A model generated the notes under the pieces. It ran no database searches. It had not been told where the DNA came from and worked only from the letters and a program-made list of their open reading frames with translations. 64,000 nucleotides of DNA, taken from the NCBI RefSeq assembly GCF_041260155.1, contig NC_091930.1, positions 14,309,656-14,373,655 on the forward strand, read 5' to 3'. The translations under genes were made by a program, and so were the position numbers. This DNA comes from Ptychodera flava (taxonomy: Eukaryota > Hemichordata > Enteropneusta > Ptychoderidae). Below are positions 44,810 through 55,999 of this stretch, one piece after another (position 1 is the stretch's first letter; every line of letters begins with the position of its first letter).

Positions 44810-44855
44810 CTTCTCTATATCTTTCGAGAACTTTGATTGTGTTTTTCGACATCAT
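44810..44855 (-). CDS. First coding exon of the coiled-coil gene (candidate)
   Basis: On the minus strand, CTCATTTTTACAG is followed by ATGATGTCGAAAAACACAAT and, after 46 bases, the donor GTAAAA. The exon reads MMSKNTIKVLERYRE and ends in phase 1. Joined to the acceptor near 43801 it continues in frame as EKKEQLNEVNKMKDEAKQ. The ATG just after an acceptor implies an upstream 5'-UTR exon, which I cannot locate. It depends on two good splice signals and one phase match. Confidence 0.45.
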
Positions 44856-44899
44856 CTGTAAAAATGAGATATATATATATTACATAACTCTTTGGTAAA

Positions 44900-46520
44900 A
44901 TGTATGTCACATGCAACTTTACTTTTGTACATCAACGAAACTAGGTGTATCATGGTCGAAATTCCTATTAGCGATATGAATAGGTCGCCTGGGTTACTGG
45001 TCCTATTGAGCACTCAAAAGAAAAAAGTAAATGAAGAAAAGTAGAACAATTTTCATTTGGCCTTGAGTAGCTCTTACGTCAACTGCATTAAGGTAATATA
45101 CACCTCGAAAGTGAAAGACTTAAACTTTTGCTCAAACTTTCCTCAGTGAAACATTCAACCAATGGATTTTGTTACCAAAGCAAGAATAAAAATCAGGGGT
45201 CACCTTGCAAACTGTGGTACTCGAGACACAAATAACTTGCTATTTCTCGATGTTTGAAATTCATCCCTGTATTAATTCTATGGGAAAATTAAAATTTTCG
45301 ATTTTCGAAAAACTAAGATAGTGAAAAAGCGTTCTACCTTAAGATACTCTGTTGCGTAATAGAAGTGAAAGTATAACCAATACTAGATAGTACAATACTA
45401 GAAATAAATGCGTTAACACAATTATGTAGATCAAACGCTTTTAATGACATTTAGGATGCAAAACAAGTTAAGGATGTAAAGCATAGAAATTGCAAATATT
45501 TTGGCGTCAGAAACTATAGACAATAGTAGAACTAAATGTGTTGACTCTGAGATACATAATGTTTTTTCATCGTTCGACACACTTCGACGCACTGTTGGGA
45601 TTCAGAAACCATAACTTCACTATCAATTTTATATGGTTGTATTCTGATGATTCGTAGAGACTTAGTTTATTTTTATATTGTTTTTGACTCAAACGGGAAG
45701 GGTTGGGCATCATTTGATTTGGAAAGTCAGACATGTGGGTTCTCACATTTTGATATAGATAGCAAGCTTGGAATATGTGTCAATTTCCCGTATAACAGAT
45801 TAAAGAGGAGTCCAATATTCTTGCAGTTACGAAGTTGACTGCCATCTTCTTCATTCTTGAATACGCTGATGATGTTTTTTTTAATTCAGCTTCTGACGTA
45901 AAGGCAGTCACAGCTACATACAGCTAGGATAGTTTAATATACTTTCTAGCGTTTTGCAAGAATGCTGCGATATTTCAAATGGGTGAGAATTTAATTTCTA
46001 ACCATTAATCTGCGAGAAAATTCGAGCGATAATTCAGAGAGAATTTGTGTTTTCTCGCTGTTAAACTGCGAGAACAAATCTGGTGTTAACCGCTGTCTAT
46101 CCGAGAACAAACCCCAAACAAACACACTCATAATAAATCTGCAAGAATTCGTTTTAGACCCATTAGGTGGGTGTAGGCCACCAAGTGGGCCTATATCATA
46201 GGCTGGCGTGTGTTAGTCTGTATGAGTGTCTGTGGTATGTCTGAATGTCTGTGTGCGTTTCTGTGTTTCGAAGTTTGTCTCGTCGATATTTCTCAAACTT
46301 CGTCATCAAATATATTTTACGTAATTAGGTACACATAATTCTTAGGATGTAAGCAGGATCTGGTTAAGTTTTGGAGGATTTGGATTGCATAGTTAAGCAT
46401 AAACTGATTATTGAAGTAATATTTGGACTTATTTTTACTCGTTTTTACTTTTTACTCATTGACATAGCTCGCGGGCCGGGGATGAAACTAATTATGAGAA
46501 GTGGGGCAAAGAGGACTTGG
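44900..46520. other. Anonymous DNA
   Basis: No gene or transposon was recognised. A short GGCCTACACCC/GGGCCTATA-type inverted motif lies near 46165-46200. Open frames are short and without domain features. Confidence 0.45.
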
Positions 46521-46529
46521 ATAATTAGT

Positions 46530-46990
46530 ATGATTATACACCTGCGTCTGTAACCTTTGGAGTTTCGTCGTACAGTAAGTTTCGGTATCAGAGGACACGG
46601 AGTCCAATAACTTTGATGCGGACTAACTAAGGTGTTATTGGACGCTGTTTTACCTTGAACTCAAAACACCTTTACGTCAACGACGGGAAAAAGGAGAGGT
46701 GACTTTTAAATAAAAATATACTTCTAAACATTCAGTACTTCAAGTAGTTAATAGTGATCAATCAAAAACTTTGAATGTGAGTGAAATTATGCTGCTGACC
46801 TACAATGTCCACCACGTGCACTGCGCTGCGCAGGTTGAAATTTCCTTCTGTTTGCTTAGCGGACGCGCTGAACGCATTCCCCAGTCTGCTCGTGATCGCT
46901 CAGTGCAGTGAGCGACTGGCACACAGTAAAATAAATTACCCACAATTCTCTTTGATTTGTATCCTTGAAGGTTACTTTTCTAAAAACTTT
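46530..46990 (-). repeat. Interspersed repeat, minus-strand copy
   Basis: Inverted counterpart of 5815-6300, with landmarks in reverse order: GTACAGTAAGTTTCGGTATC first and GCTTAGCGGACGCGCTGAAC near 46855 last. Copies are clearly diverged. Confidence 0.7.
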
Positions 46991-46999
46991 TTCAGTTCT

Positions 47000-47590
47000 G
47001 CATGTAAGCACTAATGTGCAGCATCAGAATAATTTTTAAATAATATCTAGTAAAAGTACGTTTAGATATTTCAGTAAAAGTTTGAGAATAACTACTAAAC
47101 AACCATAAAAGTCGCATTCTGCAGGTACTACTTTTTAGGTAGTAAGTTATGACGAACTGAAGGGGTCATTCTCTGAGAAAACTTAGCATGCAAATTTCTT
47201 TTGTCACTTCCATTGCAAAAAATCAATATCCTTTTGTTTCATAAAACAGGTGCAACTAGTCTCCCTACTTTCCATCACATTATTCTGTATGGCTGAGGAC
47301 ACAATCTGTGGCAAATTTTACAAAAATGCTATCTCCTCTCTCAATTATGCATAATTTTCAAAATTATTTAAAATGAGAATTGAGAAGAATGGTGTGCATA
47401 AAAGTACGTTTTCAAAATTTTGATGAATAGTCTGTGAATTTTTCTACACATGGGAGACATAGCATACTTCACTCAGGTATCTCCGAGGATACAAATCGCA
47501 ATGAATTATGGGAAATCTACAGTACTGTGATGGCATCCAAAAACCGCTTTAATTTTGAACATTTCCTTCTAAAATTGGGCTGAAAAAGCG
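47000..47590. other. No gene seen
   Basis: Anonymous AT-rich sequence between two repeat copies. Confidence 0.5.
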
Positions 47591-47645
47591 TATAAATAAT
47601 AAGGTTATTCACAAAATACCGGGATTCATGTCCTCATACATCATA
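47590..47645. mobile_element. Half copy of the AAGGTTATTC MITE
   Basis: AAGGTTATTCACAAAATACC followed by GGGATTCATGTCCTC matches one terminal arm of the MITE at 5650-5795. The other arm is not present nearby. Confidence 0.6.
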
Positions 47646-47649
47646 CATT

Positions 47650-48735
47650 AATAGATCTTTCACAACAGTTGTTTTCAACATTTGCTTGTTCATAATAGCC
47701 TATGTATTATTAATAATAGATCTTATATAAAAGACCAAGGATGGACACGAAACGCAACCCGAAAGAAAACTGCTCTGTATGTCAATCAAATTTAAACGGC
47801 AACTGTCATTGGACAGCTGGCGCATGGTTCATCGCAACGCGTATGGTCTGTACGTTACCATGTACGACTCGCGCGAAGACCTTAATAACAATCACTGAAA
47901 TATAAAAAATTACCGAAAAGATATTCCACACTTAACATATTTTTAGACAGGCACTAGGTCTAATTAGCTGTACGTATTACGTCTTTCTTTAATACCATTA
48001 AACTGTCGAAAACCGAGCGAGATCCAAACTTACGGGTTAAAACACTTGGATGTCATTTGCTTTGTTTATATTTGTAAATACTTACGTCAAGGGAAGCCCG
48101 TTACTTGATTGCCAATCAGCATTCGGAAAATCGAATGTGACGTCACCGACCTATAATTTGCATACAAGGCAGTTTTCCCTTTGTTCAAGCTGTGAAATCG
48201 CACGCCATTTCAAATGACAACGCACAGTTTAGTAATGATACTTTAATTATACGTTTGACGGTAAGTAAGAAATAGCCATAACTATTGGTTTTGTTGGTAT
48301 ATATAACCTGTTACATTGTAGATTTTCCCAAACGGTCTAGTTCTATGTCCACCCATGGACTTTCTTATGAGTTAGAGTGTGTGTACAAATATCAATAGTA
48401 ACCTTCTCCGTGAGAGATTGCAGCGCGAGAATGATTCAACTCAGAAGATAACGCGTCCCTGTTCATTGTGACCCTAGTGTTGATCACTATCCCGCTTGGC
48501 AAGTAAGTAATATTTTGGACTGACCGCCATACATAATTTCATCCTCGTTTTTACCACTGTCTCTTTGAAACTTTTTATGTTGATCTTGATATACGCACGT
48601 GTATATTAAAGCCATCGTTCGCGATCCTAGGGTCCGGAAGTGGCAATCAATAACGAATGCAAATCATTGTTGACATCGTATTGAAGCCGGTATCAGTTTA
48701 GATAAGTTCCCTGTTTTTTTTCAGGAAAGCCTAGT
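47650..48735. other. Anonymous DNA
   Basis: No exon or element identified. CpG and GTGACGTCAC-like motifs occur near 48140, but no initiation site can be argued. Confidence 0.4.
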
Positions 48736-48738
48736 CCA

Positions 48739-50272
48739 AGGTGGGTTTACACGTGTATTTTTTTAAACCTGGGGGAATCTGATTATTCGCTCTGTAAATA
48801 TTCCTTATCAGCGATCTAAGCGATCTCATGTTTACACGTCATACACAAGGTATAAATTTAGTTCGGGTCAAGCGAAAGAAATAACGACACCAACAATACA
48901 GTAGTCTTCATAACACGTATAGCCCGTACATCAAAACGACAAAAATCAAGCAAGCCCTGACAGAAAACTGGAGTAAACTTGAAAAAGACGAAACACTAAA
49001 AAACTCTTCCAAAACCAACCAATAATCGCATATAGAAGGAACAGAAATATAGGCGACACACTTATAAGCGCCAGACTTCACAAAAACTACAATAGATCAA
49101 ACTCAGGTTCACACGAACCTACACAAACACAACAAGATCAAACAGTAGACATTCTAGCTTCCCTACCAAACGTAAGTGGAACAACATATTACCAAATAAA
49201 AACAATCAACCATTCAACACGTCTCACCAATCAAAAATGAATTTTAAGCGACTGATGAAGAAAACTCTTTTTTCGAAACGTAACGCCAAAGGATCGCAGT
49301 GTCACATTAGTCTCTCCGCTCCAGTGCGGATTAACACAAGACACGTAGATTACGGGTACGTCTCGCCATGGCTAAGCAACATTTTACATAAAACAGCCAA
49401 ACATGATATACACTTATATTATACACAATATCATATACACAAAACACAAATAACCAACATATGTGGAGTTGCTTTCCCTTTACTACCTACAACTCATCGT
49501 AAAATGGCATCGTTTTTCTAGCTCTGCCACTACGACGGTTGTTGTCGGACACGGAATTGAACTGAGCTCGCAACAGTTTGATTTTGTTGTGGCATTGTTC
49601 GGCTATCCTCTCGAGTCCCCGGCTCGAGTCCCTTCTCGCTGGCCTTGGCAGCGACAACTTCATACACTTGCCGATCCCTCGACGTGCCGTCCATTATACG
49701 GATGACGTTTTCGTCTCTCCAGATTGAAATTAGTAGCCTGATCTCTTCCACTGCATAAAACCCTATAATACTTACTGTATTAACATGGATTATTGCCTGT
49801 ATTTTAGCTGAAGAGTGCATATACAGATGAATACAGTCAAGAATCCATTTTTTGTATTCAGCAAGCCTGTATTCATTTGGATTCATGTGAATGCACGTGT
49901 ATTACACTATAATACAGGCAACTCATTAATGTGAATTTATCTGAATTATTGGGTTTTCATGCAGTGTTCCTGTGACCAATTGTTGCCGCGATCGCGAGCT
50001 CGAGAGCTTCTTATTTGAACACCGTCTATTGTGGTAATCACCGCAGCCCGAAGACAGGATATAGTTCGGCGTTTAGTTCGGTGTTCTGGTCACACGTGTA
50101 AATAGGCCATTAATAAGTACGGAGCACCGAACCTGGACCTGTCCTCCGACACCAAATTAATTTAGTTCTTTGTTAGTTCGGTGTTGTCTGTTCACACGTC
50201 CAACTGACACAGGTTTAAATTTATTCCGGTGTCAACTCCGGACTTAACTCACACGTGTAAACCTCCCACCAT
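48739..50272. mobile_element. TIR transposon with subterminal CACACGTGTAAA motifs
   Basis: GGTGGGTTTACACGTGT at the left end is matched by ACACGTGTAAACCTCCCACC at the right end. Inside, ACACGT-containing phrases recur near both ends (for example 48830, 50090, 50195 and 50255), as subterminal transposase-binding repeats often do. No transposase is readable. A fragment of reverse-transcriptase-type coding sequence (48925-49150) lies within it. The superfamily is not assigned. Confidence 0.6.
48925..49150 (+). pseudogene. Retroelement protein remnant (Penelope-like or related)
   Basis: Two adjacent frames read IKQALTENWSKLEKDETL and then FQNQPIIAYRRNRNIGDTL. The (I/V)AYRR(N)xN(I/L)xDxLxxARL motif is familiar from the region between reverse transcriptase and the GIY-YIG nuclease of Penelope-like elements and their relatives. 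Only this short piece is present and it is not intact. Confidence 0.45.
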
Positions 50273-50279
50273 ACAGTTT

Positions 50280-51145
50280 TATTTGAAGACAAATATACAA
50301 TTATATACTATAAGCTAACATACATACGATATTACAAAAAGGATACAGTAGTTTATATAATTACACTCAGATTACACTCAGATTGTATCCTGTATCGAGC
50401 TGTTAAGGCCAACCGGGTAAACTGCTGGCGTCTCATGAAGACGACAACTTGACAGATTTTGTGGCCAGACCAAGCAGCACTTCTAATTTAGCTGAAATGC
50501 TGTAGCCTGTAGATCACAGTCAAGACTGTGCTGTGGACGAAATGAACAGTGCGGTCAGTTTCGTTCAGCTGGTCACGATCGATCATGCCGTGGTTTGTGT
50601 ATATTATATTCAATGCGACCACTGGTAGAAATCTTTCAGTGGGCCTCAGATGAGCCATCATAGCATTAATTTTAAAAGAGCTACATTGCTTGGGTCAGAA
50701 ATAATCAGTATACTGACGAAGTTAGCTGAATTATACTTCTTTCGGACGTCAGCGTTTCATTGATGTAATCGGCGATATTCTTGAGTCCCAGTGATCGCAC
50801 ACTACCGTGCTGAAACCCGCTCATGGTATGGTGTAGGCATGGAGGCGAAATTTATGCTTAAGCTACTACCTTCATGGGTAAGGTGCAGAATGTAAAATTG
50901 TGATATGGTCTTATCTAAATGATGTTACGTTAAAGGTCTGGTGAAACGGTCCCGTTCTTGTGACTGAACATCTTCCAGGGGGTCAATACTATTACACTCG
51001 CAACAGCATTGCAACCTAAAAGTACGCGCAAGTGTTAATTTTTTTGATATTTCTATGCGCGGCTTTCCGGGTCATTTTGCGACATTCAGGTCACGCCCAC
51101 AGCGGGGATCATGGCTGGCCAACTGTGACGTCACAACGGTCTGCA
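50280..51145. other. Anonymous DNA
   Basis: No gene or repeat was recognised between the TIR transposon and the palindrome-rich MITE. Confidence 0.45.
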
Positions 51146-51148
51146 TTT

Positions 51149-52143
51149 GCAGGCGGCAGAAGTTGCAACTGAAAAATGACCTGAGGGCAGCGCTGCCCCA
51201 AGGGCAGCTCAGCAGAGTGGAGGAAACATGTGCACAACATTCAATGACGTCACTGATGAACTGTATATCTGCCCTGAGGGCAGCTCAGATATATTGCTGC
51301 CCTCAGGGCAGATTGGCAGATAGGATAGGAAATGTATGTCTGCCCTGAGGACAGCTCAGATATGTTGCTGCCCTCAGGGCAGATTGGTAGATGGGATAGG
51401 AAATGTATGTCTGCCCTGAGGGCAGCTCTGATATATTGCTGCCCTCAGGGCAGATTAATAGATATACAATTATGCAATGATGTGTGAGCATAGCAAATGT
51501 GTGTCTGCCCTGAGGGCAGCTCAGATATATTGCTGCCCTCGGGGCAGATTGGTAGATAGTATAGGAAATGTATGTCTGCCCTCAGGGCAGATTGATATAT
51601 ATACAATTATGCAATGATGTGTGAGCATAGGAAATGTATGTCTGCCCTGAGGGCAGCTCAGATATATTGCTGCCCTCAGGGCAGATTGGTAGATATACCC
51701 TATGCAATACTTTCGGGATAGGAAATGTATGTCTGCCCTGAGGGCAGCTCAGACATATTGCTGCCCTCAGGGCAGACATATTTATATATCCTATCCTTAA
51801 AGTATTGCATAGTGTAATCTACCAATCTGGACATACACAGCAATATATTAGAGCTGCCCTTAGGGCAGACATACATTTCCTATCCTTAAAGTATTACATA
51901 GGGTATATCTACCGATCTGCCCTGAGGGCAGCAATTTATAAGAGCTGCCCTTAGGGCAGACATACATTTCCTATCCTATCTGCCACTCTGCCCTAAGGGC
52001 AGCAATATCTGAGCTGCCCTCAGGGCAGACATACAGTTCCTCAGTGACGTCATTGGATGTTGTGCACATGTCTACTCCGCTCTGAACTGCTCTAAGGGCA
52101 GCGCTGCCCTAAGGTCATTTTTCAGTTGCAACTTCTGCCGCCT
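51149..52143. mobile_element. 995-bp MITE packed with CTGCCCTGAGGGCAG palindromes
   Basis: The terminal inverted repeats begin GCAGGCGGCAGAAGTTGCAA and extend over ~150 bp per side, including TGTGCACAAC and TGACGTCA. The interior is an array of about twenty CTGCCCTGAGGGCAG or CTGCCCTCAGGGCAG palindromes. They alternate within a ~70-bp unit that also contains AGGAAATGTATGT, CTCAGATATATTG and ATTGGTAGATA. Units on the left and right halves face each other, so the whole element is a giant symmetric foldback centred near 51790. No coding capacity; open frames in it (PEGSNISELPSGQTYIS) are repeat translations. Confidence 0.85.
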
Positions 52144-52437
52144 GCGTGTTCATTTACATCGAATAGCAGTCCCATGCTGCCAACAGCCTGTGTTCGCGCT
52201 GCCCATTCGCCACGTTCGCCAATGCAAATCGAAATCCGAAGTGGTGACAAAAAATCGATCCTAATTCGCCACAGTGGCGAAACTAATTTTTGTTTAAAAA
52301 TATGGCAAAATTAAGAAAAAACGTGGGTTTTTTAGTTCTTTTGTTGATCTGCGCTTCTCTCGGCGATCCGCAAAAACTGTATCTACTTCCGTATTTATTG
52401 CGTTCTTTCCGTCGTACGTATTTGCAATTGAGCCAAG

Positions 52438-52582
52438 TCTCGCGAGAGATTTGACGTCATTTAGTCTTGTGTACAGCATGCATAAATGGCTCTCGCGAGA
52501 ATTGAAACTTGGACACGCAATCGATAAATTTGACGTCATTTTGTCTAATGTACAGCAGGCATAGGAACTCTCGCTCGCGAGA
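52438..52582. promoter_or_regulatory. Duplicated block with TCTCGCGAGA and TGACGTCA motifs
   Basis: TCTCGCGAGA at 52438-52447 and 52491-52500, and a CTCGCGAGA near 52574. TGACGTCA (CRE consensus) at 52452-52459 and 52531-52538. The two CREs sit in a ~79-bp duplication (TTTGACGTCATTTWGTCT, GTACAGCA). Both motifs are known metazoan core-promoter or proximal elements. No gene start can be tied to them here, so a promoter role is inference; they may belong to a repeat. Confidence 0.4.
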
Positions 52583-52599
52583 ATTTAAACTTTGCTATA

Positions 52600-53145
52600 C
52601 ATAGCAGACATACGCATTTTAATCGAGGCATCAAGGTTCGGTGTTGCAGTTGATTTACATTGTGGTCTAGATGTTCTGTGTTGTGCATTTTAATCACGAT
52701 CTTTAACATTCCATGTTGCGGCCGGTCGATTTGCATCGTGGTCCTCATGGTCCGGTATTCCCCGTTGTTCTTCAATTTAATGGCCGTCCCAACGACGCGT
52801 CCCGTGTTACTGTCGATTTGTATCATGGAGGACTCTACCTCCATGATTTGTATCGCGATCTCTACGTTCCGTGTTGTTGTTCGTTTTAATGGTAGTCTCA
52901 ATGTTCAGTGTTGCTGTTCATGCAGCTGATTTGCATCACGGTCCCAACCTTCCGTGTCGTAGTTGTAGTGCATTTTAACCACAGTCCCATTTACGTTTTA
53001 AGTTACTGTCCATTTGCATTGCGGTCCCGACGTTCCGTGTTGTAGACTAGTGCATTTTAATGGCAGTCACAACGCGACGTTCAGTGTTGGTGTTCATGTA
53101 GTTGATTTGCATTGCGGTCCCAACCTTCTGTGTAGCGAGTAGCGA
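52600..53145. repeat. Degenerate minisatellite (GATTTGCAT..CGGTCCC..TTCCGTGTTG)
   Basis: A phrase like GTTGATTTGCATCACGGTCCC followed by AACNTTCCGTGTTGTTGT or AGTGCATTTTAATGGCAGTC recurs roughly every 40-50 bases, about ten times, with much divergence. The recurring ATTTGCAT is an octamer sequence. Open frames on either strand follow the repeat and are not considered genes. Confidence 0.75.
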
Positions 53146-53149
53146 GGCA

Positions 53150-54210
53150 GGCTCAGCCGAGGGACCGTGGCCGATCGTACGAACCGGAACAGACAAGCAC
53201 ATTATGGTTCAAACACTCAACACTTGACGGGAACTTAAAAATTTAAAGTTTACGGGTGAGCCGTTCACGTTCTTGCCGCTGTCACAGCCACCAAAAGAAC
53301 AACAACTTCCAATAGTGAAGGGGACACTGGCCTGATCATGTAAGCAGAAACCCTAGAAGTTACTCCTGTGGGGAGCTTACGGAGGTGTGAAATACTTTAC
53401 TTCCCGTTATGAGATACGGCGTTGGGCAAACTTCGGGAAGCCAAAAAAAATCGACTGGAGAGGCTCGGGAGACACGCCCACATTGCAATTTTCTTTTGCC
53501 ATATTTCATAATCACGCGCGCTAAACGAAAAAAGAAATGAATGTAACTGTTTTATAGACCATCAACTGTATTTCTGTGATTTTGCAACGTGGGCGTTTCA
53601 CTAGACGTTTAAAAGAGCGCGTTCTTGGAAACCAGGATATATTATATAGGGCCAATCGATAAATCATGAAACTCTGGTTCAAAGAAAATTGATCCTGGTG
53701 TACGCTGTGGCAGCGGCGAGACCAGGCAGCAAATATTCAAAGATAGTCGCAGTTAGCTCGAGTAGGGTTCCCCTTGCAAGGATTTGACCTCTTTATTAGT
53801 GACCAAAATTGGAGACGGCTGTTTTTCGCCAAAAATAGAAAACAGAAGTGGGCTTTTCACGCTGTGCTCACAGCAGGTGCCAAAGTGCCGTTACAGCCTG
53901 AATGTAGTGGCTAACGAGGAAGCTCTCAAACGACGTTTCTTCAAGGCAGAATGGGAAAGCCAATCGTAAAATTTTTGGTTTACTTTGTGGAATTGATTGT
54001 CTCGTGAACCAGGTAAATCAATTTTTTTCTGTAAAAAATTACAAAAGCCGACATCTTTGAAAAAGCATACACCCGAGATAATTTAGCATACTTTTGGAAA
54101 ATCTGTTTCGTCTTATAATGCATACGACTTGTGAAAAGAAAGCAAATATACGTTGGAGTAGTTGTCACATGCATTTATCAAGGTCGGAATTACTGGGCAG
54201 TAGGCTTGTG
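53150..54210. other. Anonymous DNA
   Basis: No element ends or exons recognised. A 61-codon frame at 53784-53969 ends in ALKRRFFKAEWESQS and might be an exon tail, but has no recognised relatives. Confidence 0.4.
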
Positions 54211-54212
54211 AC

Positions 54213-54600
54213 CTAAAACGTTGGCATCAGAGGAAATTTGCACACAAAATACTTTAGTACCTGGATGGATGCCAGGTATATTGAACGCATTGCACGTCTA
54301 ATGCGGTACGAAGAACTGTTTTCACAAAGAAGAAAATCATCCCCTATTGTCTGTTGCAGCTCGTACCGTCCATGTACCAAATCCTCCAAATCGCTCGTAC
54401 ATAGGCCACCGTTGGCAGTTAGTAATGTCTTTGTCACAAACCAAATAGCCTTTTTCAGGGCCACGGCCACAACATTTCCCAAAAGGAGAGCTGCCGTAAA
54501 CAGTATACTGGCTTTTCGGCCTAAGTACACGCACGCACATCTTGTACCTCATGGGCATTGTCACAAACATATTCTAATAAAAATATGGAAAAACTCGTAA
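54213..54600. other. Locus with overlapping uninterrupted frames, unclassified
   Basis: Both strands stay open for 77-120 codons here. The minus-strand frame 54213-54530 begins MYLGRKASILFTAALLLGNV, which looks like a membrane helix, followed by acidic and polar sequence. No splice context or domain supports a gene, and three overlapping frames cannot all be real. I leave it unassigned. Confidence 0.2.
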
Positions 54601-54609
54601 CTAAATCGC

Positions 54610-55995
54610 ATCAGTATGCATTCTCCCGTTTCAAGGTTGTATCGATTGAATGTTCTTTACATGAGAATTTTGTTGCATTGTGTATATCGTCAGTGATCCG
54701 GTGTACACAGAGAATGTTTGCTATGTTGACGACGTCATGGACCGCGTACAGAAAAGAACTTTTTATCAATGACTCACTTGAAACTGTAAAATTAACAGTA
54801 TTGGCTCACAATGCTGAGTCCACAGTATTCACAAAAGGTACTATGTTGGAACAGAGCTATATTTTATATTTTATCTGCTTGGAGAGATTTCTGCCAGTTT
54901 CCTGGATCAGTTGCTCACGTTACTTACATGTGTCAGTCATTCGTAACAATTAACCCACTGAAGTTAAGTTGCCTTTTATACCCTAGGAATGGCTTTTATC
55001 GCTGTGCAAATGTACAGAGTCGGTATATGTGGGTATATTGTTGAATATTAAGCATTTCGCCCAGTGATAGTTATTGCAATCTTCCGTTTTTAAGATAAAG
55101 CCATCCTTGCCTCTCATAGAATGCTTTGACTCATACAGAAGACATGAAACAAGCACAGTGATCGGATCTATGGAATAATTTCCTCGTTCACTAAATGATC
55201 CTCAATCTAAAGTCAGCAAGCGGTTGTGGCACACCCAACAAAAAAATCTAGTTGCTGCAGCTAATACCGCATGTTCACGCTATCTAACCATTCATTGGAT
55301 TCCTCGGAAGTCATGTGATCAACTTGATGCTTCTGGCATGAAAATGCCCCTTCGGATAAATAGAAAATTGTAACTCCTCATGATGTAATTTAGAAGATCC
55401 GTGAGAAGCTTCTCTAAAGTCAGTGGACCGCCTAGCTGGACTGGATCAATTATATTTTGGCACAGTGGCTGTCCATGTAAAGGTAAGCTGAACACTCAAA
55501 AGAAAAAAAACTTCTCTATAGCGTTAAACCCTTTGGAAATACTGTCCGCACGTTCGTTACTATCATAGTAATTTACTGAAAAATAAAAAACCCAAAAACC
55601 CTAAGGATGACAATACCATAAATCAGCTTGCGGAACGGTACTACCCTTTCAACTCAATGCCGTACTCTCTAATTATCATTAAATCATTCACATTTCTAGC
55701 CGTTTAAGATATTAAAATATTCCCGTATTTTCCCCAAACGGTTTGCTTTGCTAGTGTACGGTTTCATAAACAACCAAATACTCAATCCATTATGTCTTAC
55801 GATGAAAACCCTGTTTCACAATCTCATCACTGAAGTGCTTGATTACATTCGTGTACGCGTACTCATCAAGCCAGCAAGATTAGTGTTTTCGTACCTTTAA
55901 ACTCCTGTTGTGCAAATTGCAGAATATTATCTCTGGTGATGTAGTTAAATATTATTACATGCCGATCCTTGTATACACATTTCTTATCATATGCC
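54610..55995. other. No gene seen
   Basis: Anonymous sequence up to the BEL/Pao LTR. No repeat structure noted. Confidence 0.45.
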
Positions 55996-55999
55996 CTCT

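Larger units (their letters stand above)
35370..44855 (-). pseudogene. Giant repetitive coiled-coil protein gene, frame-disrupted
   Basis: A minus-strand locus of ~9 kb whose product is almost pure heptad coiled coil. The basic phrase is 14 residues (type NEQLNDQVKQMTEE). Eleven such phrases form a 154-residue super-repeat, seen as identical landmarks 462 bp apart (GACTAACTTCTCACATTC at 39072 and 39534). Leucine or valine fills the core, with abundant K, E, Q, N and D and no visible membrane segment, signal peptide or enzymatic domain. A short first exon (44810-44855) joins the large exon in phase. The large exon is divided by several single frameshifts (for example near 43625, 41815, 40788, 40220 and 39700) and an in-frame stop near 38690, and decays toward the 3' end. 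It is either a recent pseudogene or a real gene with sequencing errors. Such proteins are usually structural or tethering rods; the specific role is unknown and no orthologue is recognised. Confidence 0.7.

Noticed and set aside
51303-51779. Minus-strand frames with PEGSNISELPSGQTYIS repeats
   Set aside because: They follow the non-coding palindrome array of a MITE and appear in two frames.
52545-52929. 118- and 89-codon frames on opposite strands
   Set aside because: Both run across a degenerate minisatellite and have no domain features.
54213-54600. Transporter-like exon on the minus strand
   Set aside because: A single membrane-like helix is the only hint; three overlapping frames are open and no splice or domain support exists.
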